DNA from: Pigmentiphaga sp. H8
GTDB lineage: Bacteria; Pseudomonadota; Gammaproteobacteria; Burkholderiales; Burkholderiaceae_B
NCBI RefSeq assembly: GCF_003854895.1
Contig: NZ_CP033966.1
Coordinates: 4,340,001 to 4,404,000 of the forward strand
DNA: 64,000 bases
Direction: 5' to 3'
The translations under genes and the position numbers were made by a program. Below the pieces are notes generated by a model. It was not told the origin of the DNA and searched no databases. It saw nothing but the letters and a program-made list of their open reading frames with translations. Positions within the stretch are counted from its first letter, which is position 1, and each line of letters starts with the position of its first letter. Shown piece by piece: positions 1-9,346 of the stretch.

Positions 1-1
1 C

Positions 2-505
2 CGCGAACTCGACCTGCGCACGCTGCTGCGGCCGGCGGTCTTCATTCCCGAATCCAAGCGGCTGAACGTGCTGCTGCGCGAATTCCGCAGCAATCGCAAC
101 CATATCGCCATCGTCGTCGACGAGCACGGCGGCACCGCCGGCCTGATCACCATCGAGGACGTGCTCGAGCAGATCGTGGGCGAGATCGAGGACGAGTTCG
201 ACGACGCCGCCGTCGAGCAGTCCATCTTCCCCGACGGCAAGAACCGCTGGCGGGTCATGGCGCTGACCAACATCCGCCGCTTCAACGAAACCTTCGGCTC
301 GTCGCTGGACGACGACGAATACGACACCGTGGGCGGCTGGATGGCCGGCACCCTGGGCCGCATCCCCCGGCGCGGCGACCGCATCGAACGCGACGACCTG
401 CGCATAGACGTGATCCGCGCCGATGCCCGCCGCGCGCTCTGGCTGCGCGTCTCCCGCCTGGCAGCTGGCGCCGCGCCGGCCTCCCCGCTCCCCAACCAAG
501 GTTGA
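2..505 (+). CDS. corC: HlyC/CorC-family magnesium/cobalt transport-associated protein, 3' part
   Basis: The gene enters from the left edge, so its start is not visible; about 167 codons remain. The visible part holds the second CBS half (VVDEHGGTAGLITIEDVLEQ, near residues 35-55 of the fragment) followed by the transporter-associated CorC_HlyC domain with the WRV...FNETFG and GRIPRRGD segments. CorC-like proteins take part in magnesium/cobalt efflux or Mg homeostasis at the membrane. The stop overlaps the proposed TTG start of lnt, the usual corC-lnt pairing in proteobacteria. There is no TM segment in the fragment, so it could be the soluble CorC form. Confidence 0.9.
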   Translation, partial: RELDLRTLLRPAVFIPESKRLNVLLREFRSNRNHIAIVVDEHGGTAGLITIEDVLEQIVGEIEDEFDDAAVEQSIFPDGKNRWRVMALTNIRRFNETFGSSLDDDEYDTVGGWMAGTLGRIPRRGDRIERDDLRIDVIRADARRALWLRVSRLAAGAAPASPLPNQG

Positions 506-2148
506 CTCCGCCCGTGCCCCTGTCTTATGCCGCGCTGGCCGGAGCGCTGATCCTCGGCATGCTACAGGGGTTGGCCTTCGCGCCCACTCCGTTTCCAGCC
601 TGGTTCCTGCCGGTGCTGCAGTTATCCACCTTCGGCGGCATGAGCTGGCTGACCTGGCGCGCCACGAGCCTGCGGGGCGCCATATGGATCGGCGCGGCCT
701 TCGGCGCCGGCACCTTCCTGGTCGGCGTGTCCTGGATCTACATCAGCCTGCACGTCTATGCCTTCATGGCGGCGCCGCTGGCGGCGCTGGGCGTGGGCCT
801 GCTGGCCGCCTATCTGGCGCTGTATCCCGCGCTGGCCACCGGCGTGGCATGGTGGCTGTCGCAGCGGCCAACCGCCGCGGACGGCCCGGCCCGGCTTGCC
901 TCGCCGCTGACCTGCGTGCTGGCGATGGCGACGGCCTGGACCGGTGCGGAATGGCTGCGCGGCGTCCTGTTCACCGGGTTCCCCTGGCTCAACATCGGCT
1001 ATGCCCACGTCGACGGCCCGCTGCAAGGCTGGGCACCGCTGCTGGGCGTCTACGGCGTGGCCTTCACCGCCGCGCTGACCGCCTCGGGGCTGGTCTGGGC
1101 GGCCAGCGCCGCCGCCGAGCGCGGCACCGCCAGTCTCGCGGCCGCGCTGCGCCCGGGATGGCGGGCGTCCGCGGCGGCGCTGGCCGTGCTGCTCGTCGGC
1201 ATGGCGGGCGCGGCCTGGAACTGGGTGCGCCCCTACGGCGCGCCGCTGACGGTCCGGCTGGTGCAGGCCAATATCCCGCTGGCCGACAAGTTCGATCCGG
1301 CCCAGATCTGGCAGGGCATGGACCTGCACCGCGATCTGGCCGAGGCGCCGCGGGCCGACGGCAAGCCCATTGCCCTTACGCTGCTGCCCGAGACCGCCGT
1401 GCCGGTATTCCAGGACCAGCTCAGCGCCGAGGCCTGGAAGGAATGGGTGGACAGCGCCGCGCTGCGCGGCGGCACGTTCGCGCTGGGCGTAGCCATGCGC
1501 GACATCCATCCCGACCGCGACTACTACTACAACAGCGTCATCTCGCTCGATGGCCGCAGTTCGCCGGAACAACTGGTAGCCGGCCGCGTCGCGCACCGCT
1601 ACGACAAGCGCCATCTCGTCCCCTTCGGCGAATTCGTGCCGCCCGGCTTCCGCTGGTTCGTGGATGAAATGGTCATGCCGCTGGGCGACTTCGACCGGGG
1701 CCGGGAACGGCAGAAACCGTTCGACATCGGCGGCCAGTACATCGCGATGAACATCTGCTACGAGGACGTGTTCGGCGAGGAACTGCTGCCCGCGGTCCGG
1801 CCCGGCCCGACCGATCCTGGCGCCACCATCCTCGCCAACGTCAGCAACCTGGCCTGGTTCGGCAATTCACTGGCGCTGCCCCAGCACCTGCAGATGTCGC
1901 GCATGCGGGTGCGCGAGACCGGGCGCCCCATGCTGCGCGCCACCAACACCGGCATGACGGCGGTGGTGGACGAGCGGGCGCAGGTGGTGGGCGAACTGGC
2001 GCCGCACAGCGTCGGCGCGCTGGACGCGACGGTGCAGGGCACCACGGGGCTCACGCCCTACGCACGCACCGGCAACGTGCCCATCCTGTTCATCGTCGCG
2101 GCCCTGCTGGCGGTGCTGGGCTGGCTGCGGATCCGTCGCGTGGACTGA
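502..2148 (+). CDS. lnt: Apolipoprotein N-acyltransferase
   Basis: Inner-membrane enzyme that N-acylates the lipoprotein N-terminal cysteine, the last step of lipoprotein maturation. About 250 residues of hydrophobic segments precede a nitrilase-like periplasmic domain. The catalytic triad is visible: E297 in LLPETAVP, K369 in YDKRHLVPFGE and C419 in NICYEDVF. Length (about 548 aa) fits the family. The start is either TTG at 502, overlapping the corC stop (TTGA), or GTG at 514; neither has a strong Shine-Dalgarno, and overlap with corC suggests translational coupling. Pal, further along this window, is one expected substrate. Confidence 0.95.
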   Translation: MTPPVPLSYAALAGALILGMLQGLAFAPTPFPAWFLPVLQLSTFGGMSWLTWRATSLRGAIWIGAAFGAGTFLVGVSWIYISLHVYAFMAAPLAALGVGLLAAYLALYPALATGVAWWLSQRPTAADGPARLASPLTCVLAMATAWTGAEWLRGVLFTGFPWLNIGYAHVDGPLQGWAPLLGVYGVAFTAALTASGLVWAASAAAERGTASLAAALRPGWRASAAALAVLLVGMAGAAWNWVRPYGAPLTVRLVQANIPLADKFDPAQIWQGMDLHRDLAEAPRADGKPIALTLLPETAVPVFQDQLSAEAWKEWVDSAALRGGTFALGVAMRDIHPDRDYYYNSVISLDGRSSPEQLVAGRVAHRYDKRHLVPFGEFVPPGFRWFVDEMVMPLGDFDRGRERQKPFDIGGQYIAMNICYEDVFGEELLPAVRPGPTDPGATILANVSNLAWFGNSLALPQHLQMSRMRVRETGRPMLRATNTGMTAVVDERAQVVGELAPHSVGALDATVQGTTGLTPYARTGNVPILFIVAALLAVLGWLRIRRVD

Positions 2149-2258
2149 TACGCCGCGGCGCCCCGGGGCTCCATCCCTCCGCATTTCGCCAGGGCCAGTT
2201 AAAATCCAGGGTTTCGCCGTGCCGCAAGGCCGCCCGCGGCCGCATCTACTCCAACACC

Positions 2259-3158
2259 ATGCTGACATTTCAACAAATCATTCTCCGACTCCAGGAATAC
2301 TGGAGCCAGCAAGGCTGCGCCCTCCTGCAGTCCTACGACATGGAAGTCGGTGCCGGTACGTCGCACACCGCCACGTTCCTGCGGGCGCTCGGCCCCGAGC
2401 CCTGGCGCGCGGCCTACGTGCAGCCCTCGCGCCGCCCCAAGGACGGCCGCTACGGCGAGAACCCCAACCGCCTGCAGCACTACTACCAGTACCAGGTGGT
2501 GCTCAAGCCCTCGCCCCCGAACATCCTCGACCTCTACATCGGTTCGCTGCAGGCGCTGGGGATCGATCCCCAGGAACACGACATCCGCTTCGTCGAAGAC
2601 GACTGGGAAAACCCGACGCTGGGCGCCTGGGGCCTGGGCTGGGAGGTCTGGCTCAACGGCATGGAAGTGACGCAGTTCACCTATTTCCAGCAGGTCGGCG
2701 GCATCGACTGCAAGCCCATCATGGGCGAGATCACCTATGGCCTGGAACGCCTGGCCATGTACCTGCAAGGCGTCGAAAGCGTCTACGACCTGGTCTGGAC
2801 CGAGGCGCCGGACGGCACGCGCGTCACCTACGGCGACGTCTACCACCAGAACGAAGTCGAGCAATCCACCTACAACTTCGAGCATTCGTCGGCCGAGACC
2901 CTGTTCCGCCATTTCAACGACTACGAGGCCCAGGCCAAGCGCCTGGTGGAAGTGCCGCTGGCGCTGCCGGCCTACGAAATGGTGCTCAAGGCGGCCCACA
3001 CCTTCAACATGCTCGATGCCCGGGGCGCGATCAGCGTCACCGAGCGCGCCGCCTACATCGGCCGCATCCGCAACCTGTCGCGCGCCATCGCGCAGGCGTA
3101 CTACGAATCACGAGAACGACTGGGCTTTCCCATGCTTGCACGCAAGGAGGCCGCGTAA
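2259..3158 (+). CDS. glyQ: Glycyl-tRNA synthetase alpha subunit
   Basis: Class II catalytic subunit of the heterotetrameric (alpha2beta2) glycyl-tRNA synthetase, charging tRNA-Gly in the cytoplasm. The 299-residue length is typical. The family signature is seen near the N-terminus (QQGCALLQSYDMEVGAGTSH) with RRPKDGRYGENPNRLQHYYQ about 60 residues later. It is immediately followed by glyS with no spacer (stop at 3158, ATG at 3159), so the two subunits are translated together. A 110 bp gap with an AT-richer TTAAAAT hexamer near 2200 precedes it and may carry the promoter. Confidence 0.98.
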   Translation: MLTFQQIILRLQEYWSQQGCALLQSYDMEVGAGTSHTATFLRALGPEPWRAAYVQPSRRPKDGRYGENPNRLQHYYQYQVVLKPSPPNILDLYIGSLQALGIDPQEHDIRFVEDDWENPTLGAWGLGWEVWLNGMEVTQFTYFQQVGGIDCKPIMGEITYGLERLAMYLQGVESVYDLVWTEAPDGTRVTYGDVYHQNEVEQSTYNFEHSSAETLFRHFNDYEAQAKRLVEVPLALPAYEMVLKAAHTFNMLDARGAISVTERAAYIGRIRNLSRAIAQAYYESRERLGFPMLARKEAA

Positions 3159-5291
3159 ATGCCGGCCGCTCACCCCCTCCTGCTGGAACTGTTCACCGAG
3201 GAACTCCCCCCCAAGGCGCTCAACCGCCTGGGACAGGCCTTCGCCGAAGGCATCGCCGCCGGCCTGAAGAGCCGGGGCCTGCTGGCCGGCGGCAGCACCA
3301 CCACCGCCTATGCCACGCCGCGGCGGCTGGCCGTGCGCCTGTCGGCCGTGCTGCCGCAAGGGGCCGACAGCGAATTCTCCGAAAAGCTCATGCCCGTGAG
3401 CGTGGGGCTGGACGCCAGCGGCCAGCCCACGCCCGCGCTGCAAAAGAAGCTCGCGGCCAAGGGCCTGGAAGGCGTCGACGTGTCCGGGCTCGCGCGCGAG
3501 TCGGACGGCAAGAACGAACAGCTCGTCTATCGCGGCATCGCCAAGGGCGCGGTGCTGGCGCCCGCCCTGCAGGCGGCGCTGGAAGACACGCTGGGCAAGC
3601 TGCCCATCCCCAAGGTCATGAGCTATCAACTGGCCGACGGCGTCACCACCGTCCGCTTCGTGCGCCCCGCGCACGGCCTGGTGGCGCTGCACGGCGACAC
3701 GGTGGTCGACATCTGCGCGCTCGGCCTGCGCGCCGGCCGCAACACGCGCGGCCATCGCTTCCAGTCGCGGGCGACGATCGAACTGCCCTCGGCCGACGCC
3801 TATGAAGCGCTGCTGCACGAACCGGGCCGCGTGATCGCCTCGTTCGACCAGCGCCGCGCCGCCATCGAACGCCAGCTGCGCGACCAGGCCGCGCGCCTGC
3901 AGGCCTCGCTGGGCGACGAGGCCGACGTGGCCTCGCTGCTGGACGAGGTGTGCGCGCTGGTCGAGTACCCCACGGTCTACGTGGGCGAGTTCGAATCCGA
4001 ATTCCTTGCCGTGCCCCAGGAATGCCTGATCCTGACGATGCGGCTGAACCAGAAGTACTTCCCGCTGTTCGACGCGGCCACCGGCAAGCTGACGCACCGC
4101 TTCCTGATCGTCAGCAACATGGCCCTGGCCAACCCGTCCAACATCGTCGAGGGCAACCAGCGGGTCGTCCGGCCGCGCCTGGCCGACGCGCGCTTCTTCT
4201 TCGAGACCGACAAGAAGGTGCCGCTGGCCGGCCGGGTCGAACAGCTCGGCACCATCGTCTATCACAACAAGCTCGGCACCCAGCTCGAACGCGCGCAGCG
4301 CGTGCGCGCGCTGGCGCGCTGGGTGGCGGGCGCGATCGGCGCCGATCCCGAGCACGCGGACCGCGCCGCGCTGCTGGCCAAGGCCGACCTGGTCACCGGC
4401 ATGGTGGGCGAGTTCCCCGAACTGCAGGGCGTCATGGGCGCCTACTACGCGGCGGCCGACGGCGAGGCCTCCGACGTGGTCGAGGCCATCCGCCAGCAGT
4501 ACCGCATCCGCCTGGACCAGCCCGTCGATGCCGACGGCGCCACCGCCGCCGCGCTGTTCGTGGCCGAGCGCGCGGAAACGCTGCTGGGCATCTGGAGCAT
4601 CGGCCTGGTCCCAACCGGCGACAAGGACCCCTACGGCCTGCGCCGCGCGGCGCTGGGGCTGATCAGCGCGTTCGAGCAGCTCGACGCGGGTGGGCGCCTG
4701 TCCGCCGGCGGCGCCGGGCTCACGCTGGACGGCCTGCTGGCGCGGGCGGCGGAAACCTTCGCCACGCCGCCCACGGCGGCCCAGATCGATGAGGTCCGCG
4801 CCTTCGTGTTCGAACGCTACCGCAACCAGCTGGCTGGCCAGTTCGACCGCGCCGCGGTCGATGCCGTGGTCGCCGTGGCGCCGCCCCTGGCCCAGGTGCC
4901 GGCGCGGGTGCGCGCGGTGGTCGCCTTCTCGGCGCTGCCCGAGGCCGCCGCGCTGGCTGCCGCCAACAAGCGTATCGGCAACCTGCTCAAGAAGGTCGAG
5001 GGCGAGCCGGGCACGGTCGACGAAGCCTTGCTCAAGGAACCGGCCGAACAGGCGCTGGCGCAAGCCGTGCGCACGCTGCGGCCGCAGGCCGAGGGCAAGT
5101 TCGCGCAGGGCGACTTCGCCGGCGCCCTGACGGTGTTGTCGCAGGCCCGCGAGCCGGTCGACGCCTTCTTCGCCGACGTCATGGTCATGGCCGAGGATCC
5201 GGCCGTGCGGGCCAACCGCCTGGCGCTGCTGGCCGAACTGCACCGCACGATGAACCACGTGGCCGATCTGTCCCGTTTGGCAACCGCCTGA
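3159..5291 (+). CDS. glyS: Glycyl-tRNA synthetase beta subunit
   Basis: Beta subunit of glycyl-tRNA synthetase, providing tRNA recognition. It has 710 residues, usual for the family, and opens with the characteristic LLLELFTEELPPKALNRLGQ segment. The middle carries RFFFETDKK and GVMGAYYA motifs of the HD-like region, and the C-terminal 100 residues form the helical DALR-type anticodon-binding end. It begins directly at the glyQ stop. A short copy of the dispersed intergenic repeat starts about 9 nt behind its stop codon and probably ends the transcript. Confidence 0.98.
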   Translation: MPAAHPLLLELFTEELPPKALNRLGQAFAEGIAAGLKSRGLLAGGSTTTAYATPRRLAVRLSAVLPQGADSEFSEKLMPVSVGLDASGQPTPALQKKLAAKGLEGVDVSGLARESDGKNEQLVYRGIAKGAVLAPALQAALEDTLGKLPIPKVMSYQLADGVTTVRFVRPAHGLVALHGDTVVDICALGLRAGRNTRGHRFQSRATIELPSADAYEALLHEPGRVIASFDQRRAAIERQLRDQAARLQASLGDEADVASLLDEVCALVEYPTVYVGEFESEFLAVPQECLILTMRLNQKYFPLFDAATGKLTHRFLIVSNMALANPSNIVEGNQRVVRPRLADARFFFETDKKVPLAGRVEQLGTIVYHNKLGTQLERAQRVRALARWVAGAIGADPEHADRAALLAKADLVTGMVGEFPELQGVMGAYYAAADGEASDVVEAIRQQYRIRLDQPVDADGATAAALFVAERAETLLGIWSIGLVPTGDKDPYGLRRAALGLISAFEQLDAGGRLSAGGAGLTLDGLLARAAETFATPPTAAQIDEVRAFVFERYRNQLAGQFDRAAVDAVVAVAPPLAQVPARVRAVVAFSALPEAAALAAANKRIGNLLKKVEGEPGTVDEALLKEPAEQALAQAVRTLRPQAEGKFAQGDFAGALTVLSQAREPVDAFFADVMVMAEDPAVRANRLALLAELHRTMNHVADLSRLATA

Positions 5292-5299
5292 CATGATGA

Positions 5300-5378
5300 G
5301 CCCCCCCCTACGCGCTGACGCGCGCCCCTCAGGGGGCGACGCAGGCGGACCGGCAAAGCCGGATCCGCTGCGTCCCGG
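5300..5378 (+). repeat. Dispersed intergenic repeat, copy A (short form)
   Basis: About 80 bp unit beginning with a C-run and TACGCGCTGACGCGCG and ending in the hairpin GCGGACCGGCaaaGCCGG plus ATCCGC. It lies behind glyS and ahead of gmhB, oriented with the genes. Relative to the long copies it lacks the central GGGACCCG...CGGGTCCC module. The G/C hairpins lack a T-run, so it may act as an RNA 3'-end stabiliser or Rho-dependent stop rather than a classical terminator. See copies at 16559, 27922, 31066, 46354 and 57408. Confidence 0.85.
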
Positions 5379-5434
5379 AGCGAGTCGCGCTCGTTTCATG
5401 CGATGCGTATCGTGCCACACCATGGATACCTGAC

Positions 5435-6010
5435 ATGCCCACCACTCCTGCCCGCCCCAAGCTGGTGGTCCTGGACCGCGACGGCGTCATCAACCAGGAC
5501 AGCCCCGACTTCGTCAAATCGCCGGACGAGTGGATTCCGCTGCCCGGCGCGCTCGAAGCCATCGCCCGCATCAACCAGGCCGGCTATCGCGTCGTGGTCG
5601 CCACCAACCAGTCGGGCCTGGGCCGCGGCCTGTTCGACGCGGCCACGCTGAACGCCATCCACGCCAAGCTGCGGGCGTCGCTGGCCAAGCACGGCGGCGC
5701 CATCGACGCCATCTTCATCTGTCCGCACGCGCCGGACGAGGGCTGCGACTGCCGCAAGCCGCTGCCCGGCCTGTATCGCGAGATTGCCCGGCGCTTCGAG
5801 TCCGACTTGCACGGCGTGCCCTCGGTGGGTGATTCGGCCCGCGACCTGGAAGCCGCCGCGGCCGCCGGCTGCACGCCCTGGCTGGTGCTGACCGGCAACG
5901 GGCCCAAGACCCTCGCCAAGGGCCAGCTGCCGCCGGGAACGGTGGTCTGGAACGACCTGGGGGAAGTCGCCGACGCGCTCGAAACCGCCGCCCAGGCCGA
6001 GGAGCACTGA
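5435..6010 (+). CDS. gmhB: D-glycero-beta-D-manno-heptose-1,7-bisphosphate 7-phosphatase
   Basis: HAD-superfamily phosphatase that removes the C7 phosphate in ADP-heptose synthesis for the LPS inner core. Motif I is VVLDRDGVIN (nucleophile D14, D16). A structural zinc site is visible as CPHAPDEGCDCRKP near residues 95-108, a GmhB hallmark, and GDSARDLEAA supplies the late acidic motif. Length (191 aa) is typical. Its stop overlaps the plsC start by one base (TGATG), coupling the two. Confidence 0.95.
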   Translation: MPTTPARPKLVVLDRDGVINQDSPDFVKSPDEWIPLPGALEAIARINQAGYRVVVATNQSGLGRGLFDAATLNAIHAKLRASLAKHGGAIDAIFICPHAPDEGCDCRKPLPGLYREIARRFESDLHGVPSVGDSARDLEAAAAAGCTPWLVLTGNGPKTLAKGQLPPGTVVWNDLGEVADALETAAQAEEH

Positions 6011-6762
6011 TGCGCTGGCTTCGCTCGCTGTTGTTCTCGATCTTCTTCATCGTCACGGTGATTCCCTACGCCATTCTCTGCGTGCTGTGGCTGCCCCTGC
6101 CCCTGCGGTGGCGCTACCGGTTCACGATAGGATGGCCGCGCCTGATGATCTGGGGCGGCCGCTGGATCACCGGCATGCGCTGGCGCATCAAGGGCTGGGA
6201 CAATCTTCCCGACCAGCCGGCCATCCTGCTGCCCAAGCACCAATCGACCTGGGAAACCATGTTCTTTCCCGCCTGGATGCCGCGCGAAGTCTGCTACGTG
6301 TACAAGCGCGAGCTGAACTGGGTGCCCTTCTTCGGCTGGGGCCTCGCGGGGCTGCGCATGATCGCCATCGACCGCAAGAAAGGCAGCGACGCCTTCGAGC
6401 AGGTCGTGGCGCAGGGCCGCGAACGCCTGGCCGCGGGCCGCTGGATGGTCATGTTCCCGGAAGGCACCCGCATCGCCCCGGGCAAGAAGGGCAAGTACAA
6501 GAGCGGCGGCGCGCGCCTGGCCGCGCGCACCGGCGCGCTGGTCGTGCCCATCGCCCACAACGCCGGCGAATGCTGGCCGCGCAAGACCTTCGTCAAGCGT
6601 CCCGGCCTGATCACCGTCTCCATCGGCCCGCCTATCGATCCGCAAGGCCTGACCGCCGACGAGATCAACCGCCGAGTCGAGGACTGGATCGAGGCCGAGA
6701 TGCGCCAGCTCAACCCCGAGCGCTATCCGGATACCCGGGGCGCCGAACGCGCCGCCGGCTAG
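6010..6762 (+). CDS. plsC: 1-acyl-sn-glycerol-3-phosphate acyltransferase
   Basis: Acylates lysophosphatidic acid to phosphatidic acid in phospholipid synthesis. An N-terminal membrane segment (about residues 6-32) is followed by the acyltransferase motifs: KHQSTWE (H77, with E82 in place of the more usual D of HX4D, a variant seen in alpha- and betaproteobacteria) and FPEGTR (149-154). Length 250 aa fits. It overlaps gmhB by one base and is followed 5 nt later by the YgjP-like gene, suggesting one transcript. Confidence 0.93.
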   Translation: MRWLRSLLFSIFFIVTVIPYAILCVLWLPLPLRWRYRFTIGWPRLMIWGGRWITGMRWRIKGWDNLPDQPAILLPKHQSTWETMFFPAWMPREVCYVYKRELNWVPFFGWGLAGLRMIAIDRKKGSDAFEQVVAQGRERLAAGRWMVMFPEGTRIAPGKKGKYKSGGARLAARTGALVVPIAHNAGECWPRKTFVKRPGLITVSIGPPIDPQGLTADEINRRVEDWIEAEMRQLNPERYPDTRGAERAAG

Positions 6763-6767
6763 CCTCC

Positions 6768-7700
6768 ATGGCCACACGCCCCGCTTCCGACACCGGCGCG
6801 CCCCCGGCTCCGCAGCGGGAGTCCGGTCCCCACTCCGCGCAGCTCGACCTGTTCGCCGAGCCGCCCCAGGCCGTGGCCGTTCCGGCGCCGCCGCCACCCG
6901 TCGCCCGCGCGCCCGCCGCGCCGCCGCCTGCCCCCGCCATCCAGTTGCCGCCCGGCGCGCGCTGGCACGAAGTGGTGGCCGAGGGACAGCGGATACGCTT
7001 CGTCCTGCAACGCTCGCGCCGCCGCACCATCGGCTTCCTGATCGGCGACGACGGCCTGCGCGTGACCGCGCCGCGCTGGGTCGGCCTGGCCGAGATCGAT
7101 GGCGCCGTCCGCGAGAAGGCGCGCTGGATCCTGTCCAAGCTGCACGAATGGCAGTTGCGCCGGGAACGCCTGGCGTTGAACCAGACGCGCTGGGAAGACG
7201 GCGGCGACCTGCCCTATCTGGGCCGCCGCATCGTCATGCGCCTGGACGCGCAGCGCGACACGGCGCTGGCCACGGCCGACCTCGACGCGCCCGCCGACGG
7301 CGACGTGCTCTGGCTGGGCCTGCCGTCCGACGCGACGGCGGCCCGCATCCGCGACACCGTCCAGGCCTGGCTGCAGGGCCGCGCCCGCGTCCTGTTCGAC
7401 GTCCGCCTGCTGGATTTCCTGGCCCGCACCGGCCTGACCATCAACCGCTGGCGGCTGTCGTCGGCCGCCACGCGCTGGGGATCGTGCACCAGCGAGGGCA
7501 ACATCCTGCTGAACTGGCGCCTGATCCATTTCCCTGTCGGCATCATCGACTACGTCATCGCGCACGAGTTGGCGCACCTGCGCGAGATGAACCACGGCCC
7601 GGGCTTCTGGGCCGAAGTCGGCCAGCTGATGCCCGGCTTCGAGGACGCCCGCGATACCTTGCGGCGCCACGATCCGGGCAGCCTGCCGCGGTTCGACTAG
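6768..7700 (+). CDS. YgjP/SprT-like zinc metallopeptidase (M48-type, DUF45)
   Basis: A 310-residue protein starting at ATG 6768, five bases behind plsC. Residues from about 15 to 60 are Pro/Ala-rich and probably disordered; the rest is a DUF45/YgjP domain. The zinc-protease signature YVIAHELAHLREMNHGPGFW near the C-terminus gives HExxH-like ligands (HELAH) and a third histidine in NHGP, preceded by RWGSCT, which is diagnostic for the YgjP family. The cellular substrate is not known; several homologues sit next to restriction-modification genes, but here the context is phospholipid genes. Confidence 0.85.
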   Translation: MATRPASDTGAPPAPQRESGPHSAQLDLFAEPPQAVAVPAPPPPVARAPAAPPPAPAIQLPPGARWHEVVAEGQRIRFVLQRSRRRTIGFLIGDDGLRVTAPRWVGLAEIDGAVREKARWILSKLHEWQLRRERLALNQTRWEDGGDLPYLGRRIVMRLDAQRDTALATADLDAPADGDVLWLGLPSDATAARIRDTVQAWLQGRARVLFDVRLLDFLARTGLTINRWRLSSAATRWGSCTSEGNILLNWRLIHFPVGIIDYVIAHELAHLREMNHGPGFWAEVGQLMPGFEDARDTLRRHDPGSLPRFD

Positions 7701-7727
7701 GCCTGTTTACACTAGGGCCTGTTCCCC
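7692..7727 (+). repeat. Short TAGGGCCTGTT motif, two tandem copies
   Basis: The sequence after the YgjP-like stop reads CTAGGCCTGTTTACACTAG then GGCCTGTTCCCC. The same core in inverse orientation occurs at 10440-10458 and 42814-42834. The TACACT here at 7708-7713 could serve as the -10 of gloA. The function of the motif is unknown. Confidence 0.5.
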
Positions 7728-7751
7728 TTCCCACGATTAGCGAGGTAACCC

Positions 7752-8147
7752 ATGCGACTACTCCACACCATGCTCCGCGTCGGCGACATGCAGCGCTCGA
7801 TCGACTTCTATACCAAGGTCCTGGGCATGCGCCTGCTGCGCAGCAAGGACTACCCCGACGGCAAGTTCACGCTGGCCTTCGTCGGCTATGAAGACGAGAA
7901 GGACGGCTCCGTGCTCGAACTCACGCACAACTGGGGCGTGGAGAAGTACGACCTCGGCACCGGCTACGGCCACATCGCCGTGGCGGTGGACGACGCCTAT
8001 GCCGCCTGTGACCGCGTGCGCGAACTGGGCGGCAAGGTCACGCGCGAGGCCGGTCCCATGAAGCACGGCACCACGGTCATCGCCTTCGTCGAGGACCCGG
8101 ACGGCTACAAGATCGAATTCATCCAGGCCAACACCCACAAGGACTGA
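7752..8147 (+). CDS. gloA: Lactoylglutathione lyase (glyoxalase I)
   Basis: Converts the methylglyoxal-glutathione hemithioacetal to S-lactoylglutathione, a cytosolic detoxification step. The 131-residue protein is a typical bacterial Ni-type GloA: two beta-alpha-beta-beta-beta modules, LHTMLRVGDMQRSIDFY at the N-terminus supplying the first metal His (H5), LELTHNWG the first Glu, GYGHIAVAVDD the second His and the final FVEDPDGYKIEFIQ the second Glu. A good GAGGTAA Shine-Dalgarno precedes ATG 7752. Confidence 0.96.
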   Translation: MRLLHTMLRVGDMQRSIDFYTKVLGMRLLRSKDYPDGKFTLAFVGYEDEKDGSVLELTHNWGVEKYDLGTGYGHIAVAVDDAYAACDRVRELGGKVTREAGPMKHGTTVIAFVEDPDGYKIEFIQANTHKD

Positions 8148-8166
8148 CGCGCTATCGCGGCGGTCG

Positions 8167-9336
8167 CTACCGGCCCGCCGCGCGCAGTCGCTCCAGCTCG
8201 GCGAAGAAGCCGTCCACCTTCGCCTGCCCTTCCCGCCGCAACGCCTCGTCGCGCCGCGCGCATCCCTGGGCGTCTTCCAGCGCGCCGGCCTGCCCCACCT
8301 GCCGCGAGACATCCTGCACCAGCCTGCACATGGGATGGCGGCGCCGGCCGAATGCCAGCAAGGCCTGCTCCGGCGTCGCTTCCGACCCCAGCGCCTCGGC
8401 CAGCACGACCGCATCCTCGAGCGCCATCGCGCCGCCCTGTCCCATGAAGGGCGTCGACGCATGGGCGGCATCGCCGATCAGCAGGATCCGCCCGCGGTGC
8501 CAGGGCAAGGGGGCGATCACCTCCTCCACGCCGGTGTAGAGCACCTCGGCGCCTTCGCCCAGCTGATCCAGGAAGGGCGCCGCCGGGCCCCTGAACTCGG
8601 CGAAGCGCTCGCGCATCAGCGCCGGCCACTCGGCACGCTCGTACCAGGAGTCCTGGGGTTCGAGCATCACGCCGAACAGGTAGAGCTTCTCGTCGCTGAT
8701 GGGCATGATGCCCAGGCGCTTGCCCGTGCCCATCATCATGATCTTGGCATCGAGGCCCCGCGGGCGGTCGTGCACGCTGCGCCAGACGCCGAAACCCGAA
8801 TAGCTCGGCACCAGTTCCGGAAACGCGTCGGCCCGTACCTGGGAGCGGATGCCGTCGGCGCCGATGACGAGATCGCAGGCGACTTGCGTGCCGTCGGACA
8901 AGGCCACGCGCATCGGTCCGTCGTCCTGGCCGGACGGCAGGCTTGCCAGCGTCGTGCCGAGCTTGAGCACGATGCCCAGCTCCTCGATGCGAGCCGCCAG
9001 GATGCGATGGAGTTCGGCGCGCTTGATGCCCAGGATGGCGGGCAGCCCGTCCAGCGAGGGATAGACCGTCTCGACGATGAACGAGCCGTCCGGGCCGAAA
9101 TAGCGGTTGCGTCCGCCCGGCACGGCGAACCCCGCCTGGAGGATCGGCGCAAGCACGCCGATCTCGCGCAGCGCCCGCAGGCCATTGCTGTAGATGAAGA
9201 GGCCGGAACTCTGGAATTGCCAGGCCCGCTGTTTTTCCACCATGGTCACGCGCATGCCCTGCTGCGCGAGCGCGATCGCGGCGGAACAGCCGGCGATGCC
9301 GGCGCCGACGATCAGGGCGTGGTCGATTCGAGGCAT
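8167..9336 (-). CDS. FAD-dependent aromatic-type monooxygenase
   Basis: Flavoprotein hydroxylase of the UbiH/salicylate-hydroxylase group, 389 aa. The FAD-binding Rossmann motif is VGAGIAGCSAAIALAQ near residues 9-24, VIGADGIRS gives the DG motif around residue 155, and GDAAHASTPFMGQGG is the GD motif near residue 285. ATG 9336 is chosen because it directly precedes the Rossmann strand and has GGAG eight bases upstream; the frame is open further up. The substrate is unknown. It is divergent from an AraC regulator, its likely controller. Confidence 0.88.
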   Translation of the reverse strand: MPRIDHALIVGAGIAGCSAAIALAQQGMRVTMVEKQRAWQFQSSGLFIYSNGLRALREIGVLAPILQAGFAVPGGRNRYFGPDGSFIVETVYPSLDGLPAILGIKRAELHRILAARIEELGIVLKLGTTLASLPSGQDDGPMRVALSDGTQVACDLVIGADGIRSQVRADAFPELVPSYSGFGVWRSVHDRPRGLDAKIMMMGTGKRLGIMPISDEKLYLFGVMLEPQDSWYERAEWPALMRERFAEFRGPAAPFLDQLGEGAEVLYTGVEEVIAPLPWHRGRILLIGDAAHASTPFMGQGGAMALEDAVVLAEALGSEATPEQALLAFGRRRHPMCRLVQDVSRQVGQAGALEDAQGCARRDEALRREGQAKVDGFFAELERLRAAGR

Positions 9337-9346
9337 GATAATCTCC

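Noticed and set aside
3108..5423. 771-codon minus-strand open frame opposite glyS
   Set aside because: Complementary-strand shadow of glyS; its sequence shows no domain and runs past gene borders.
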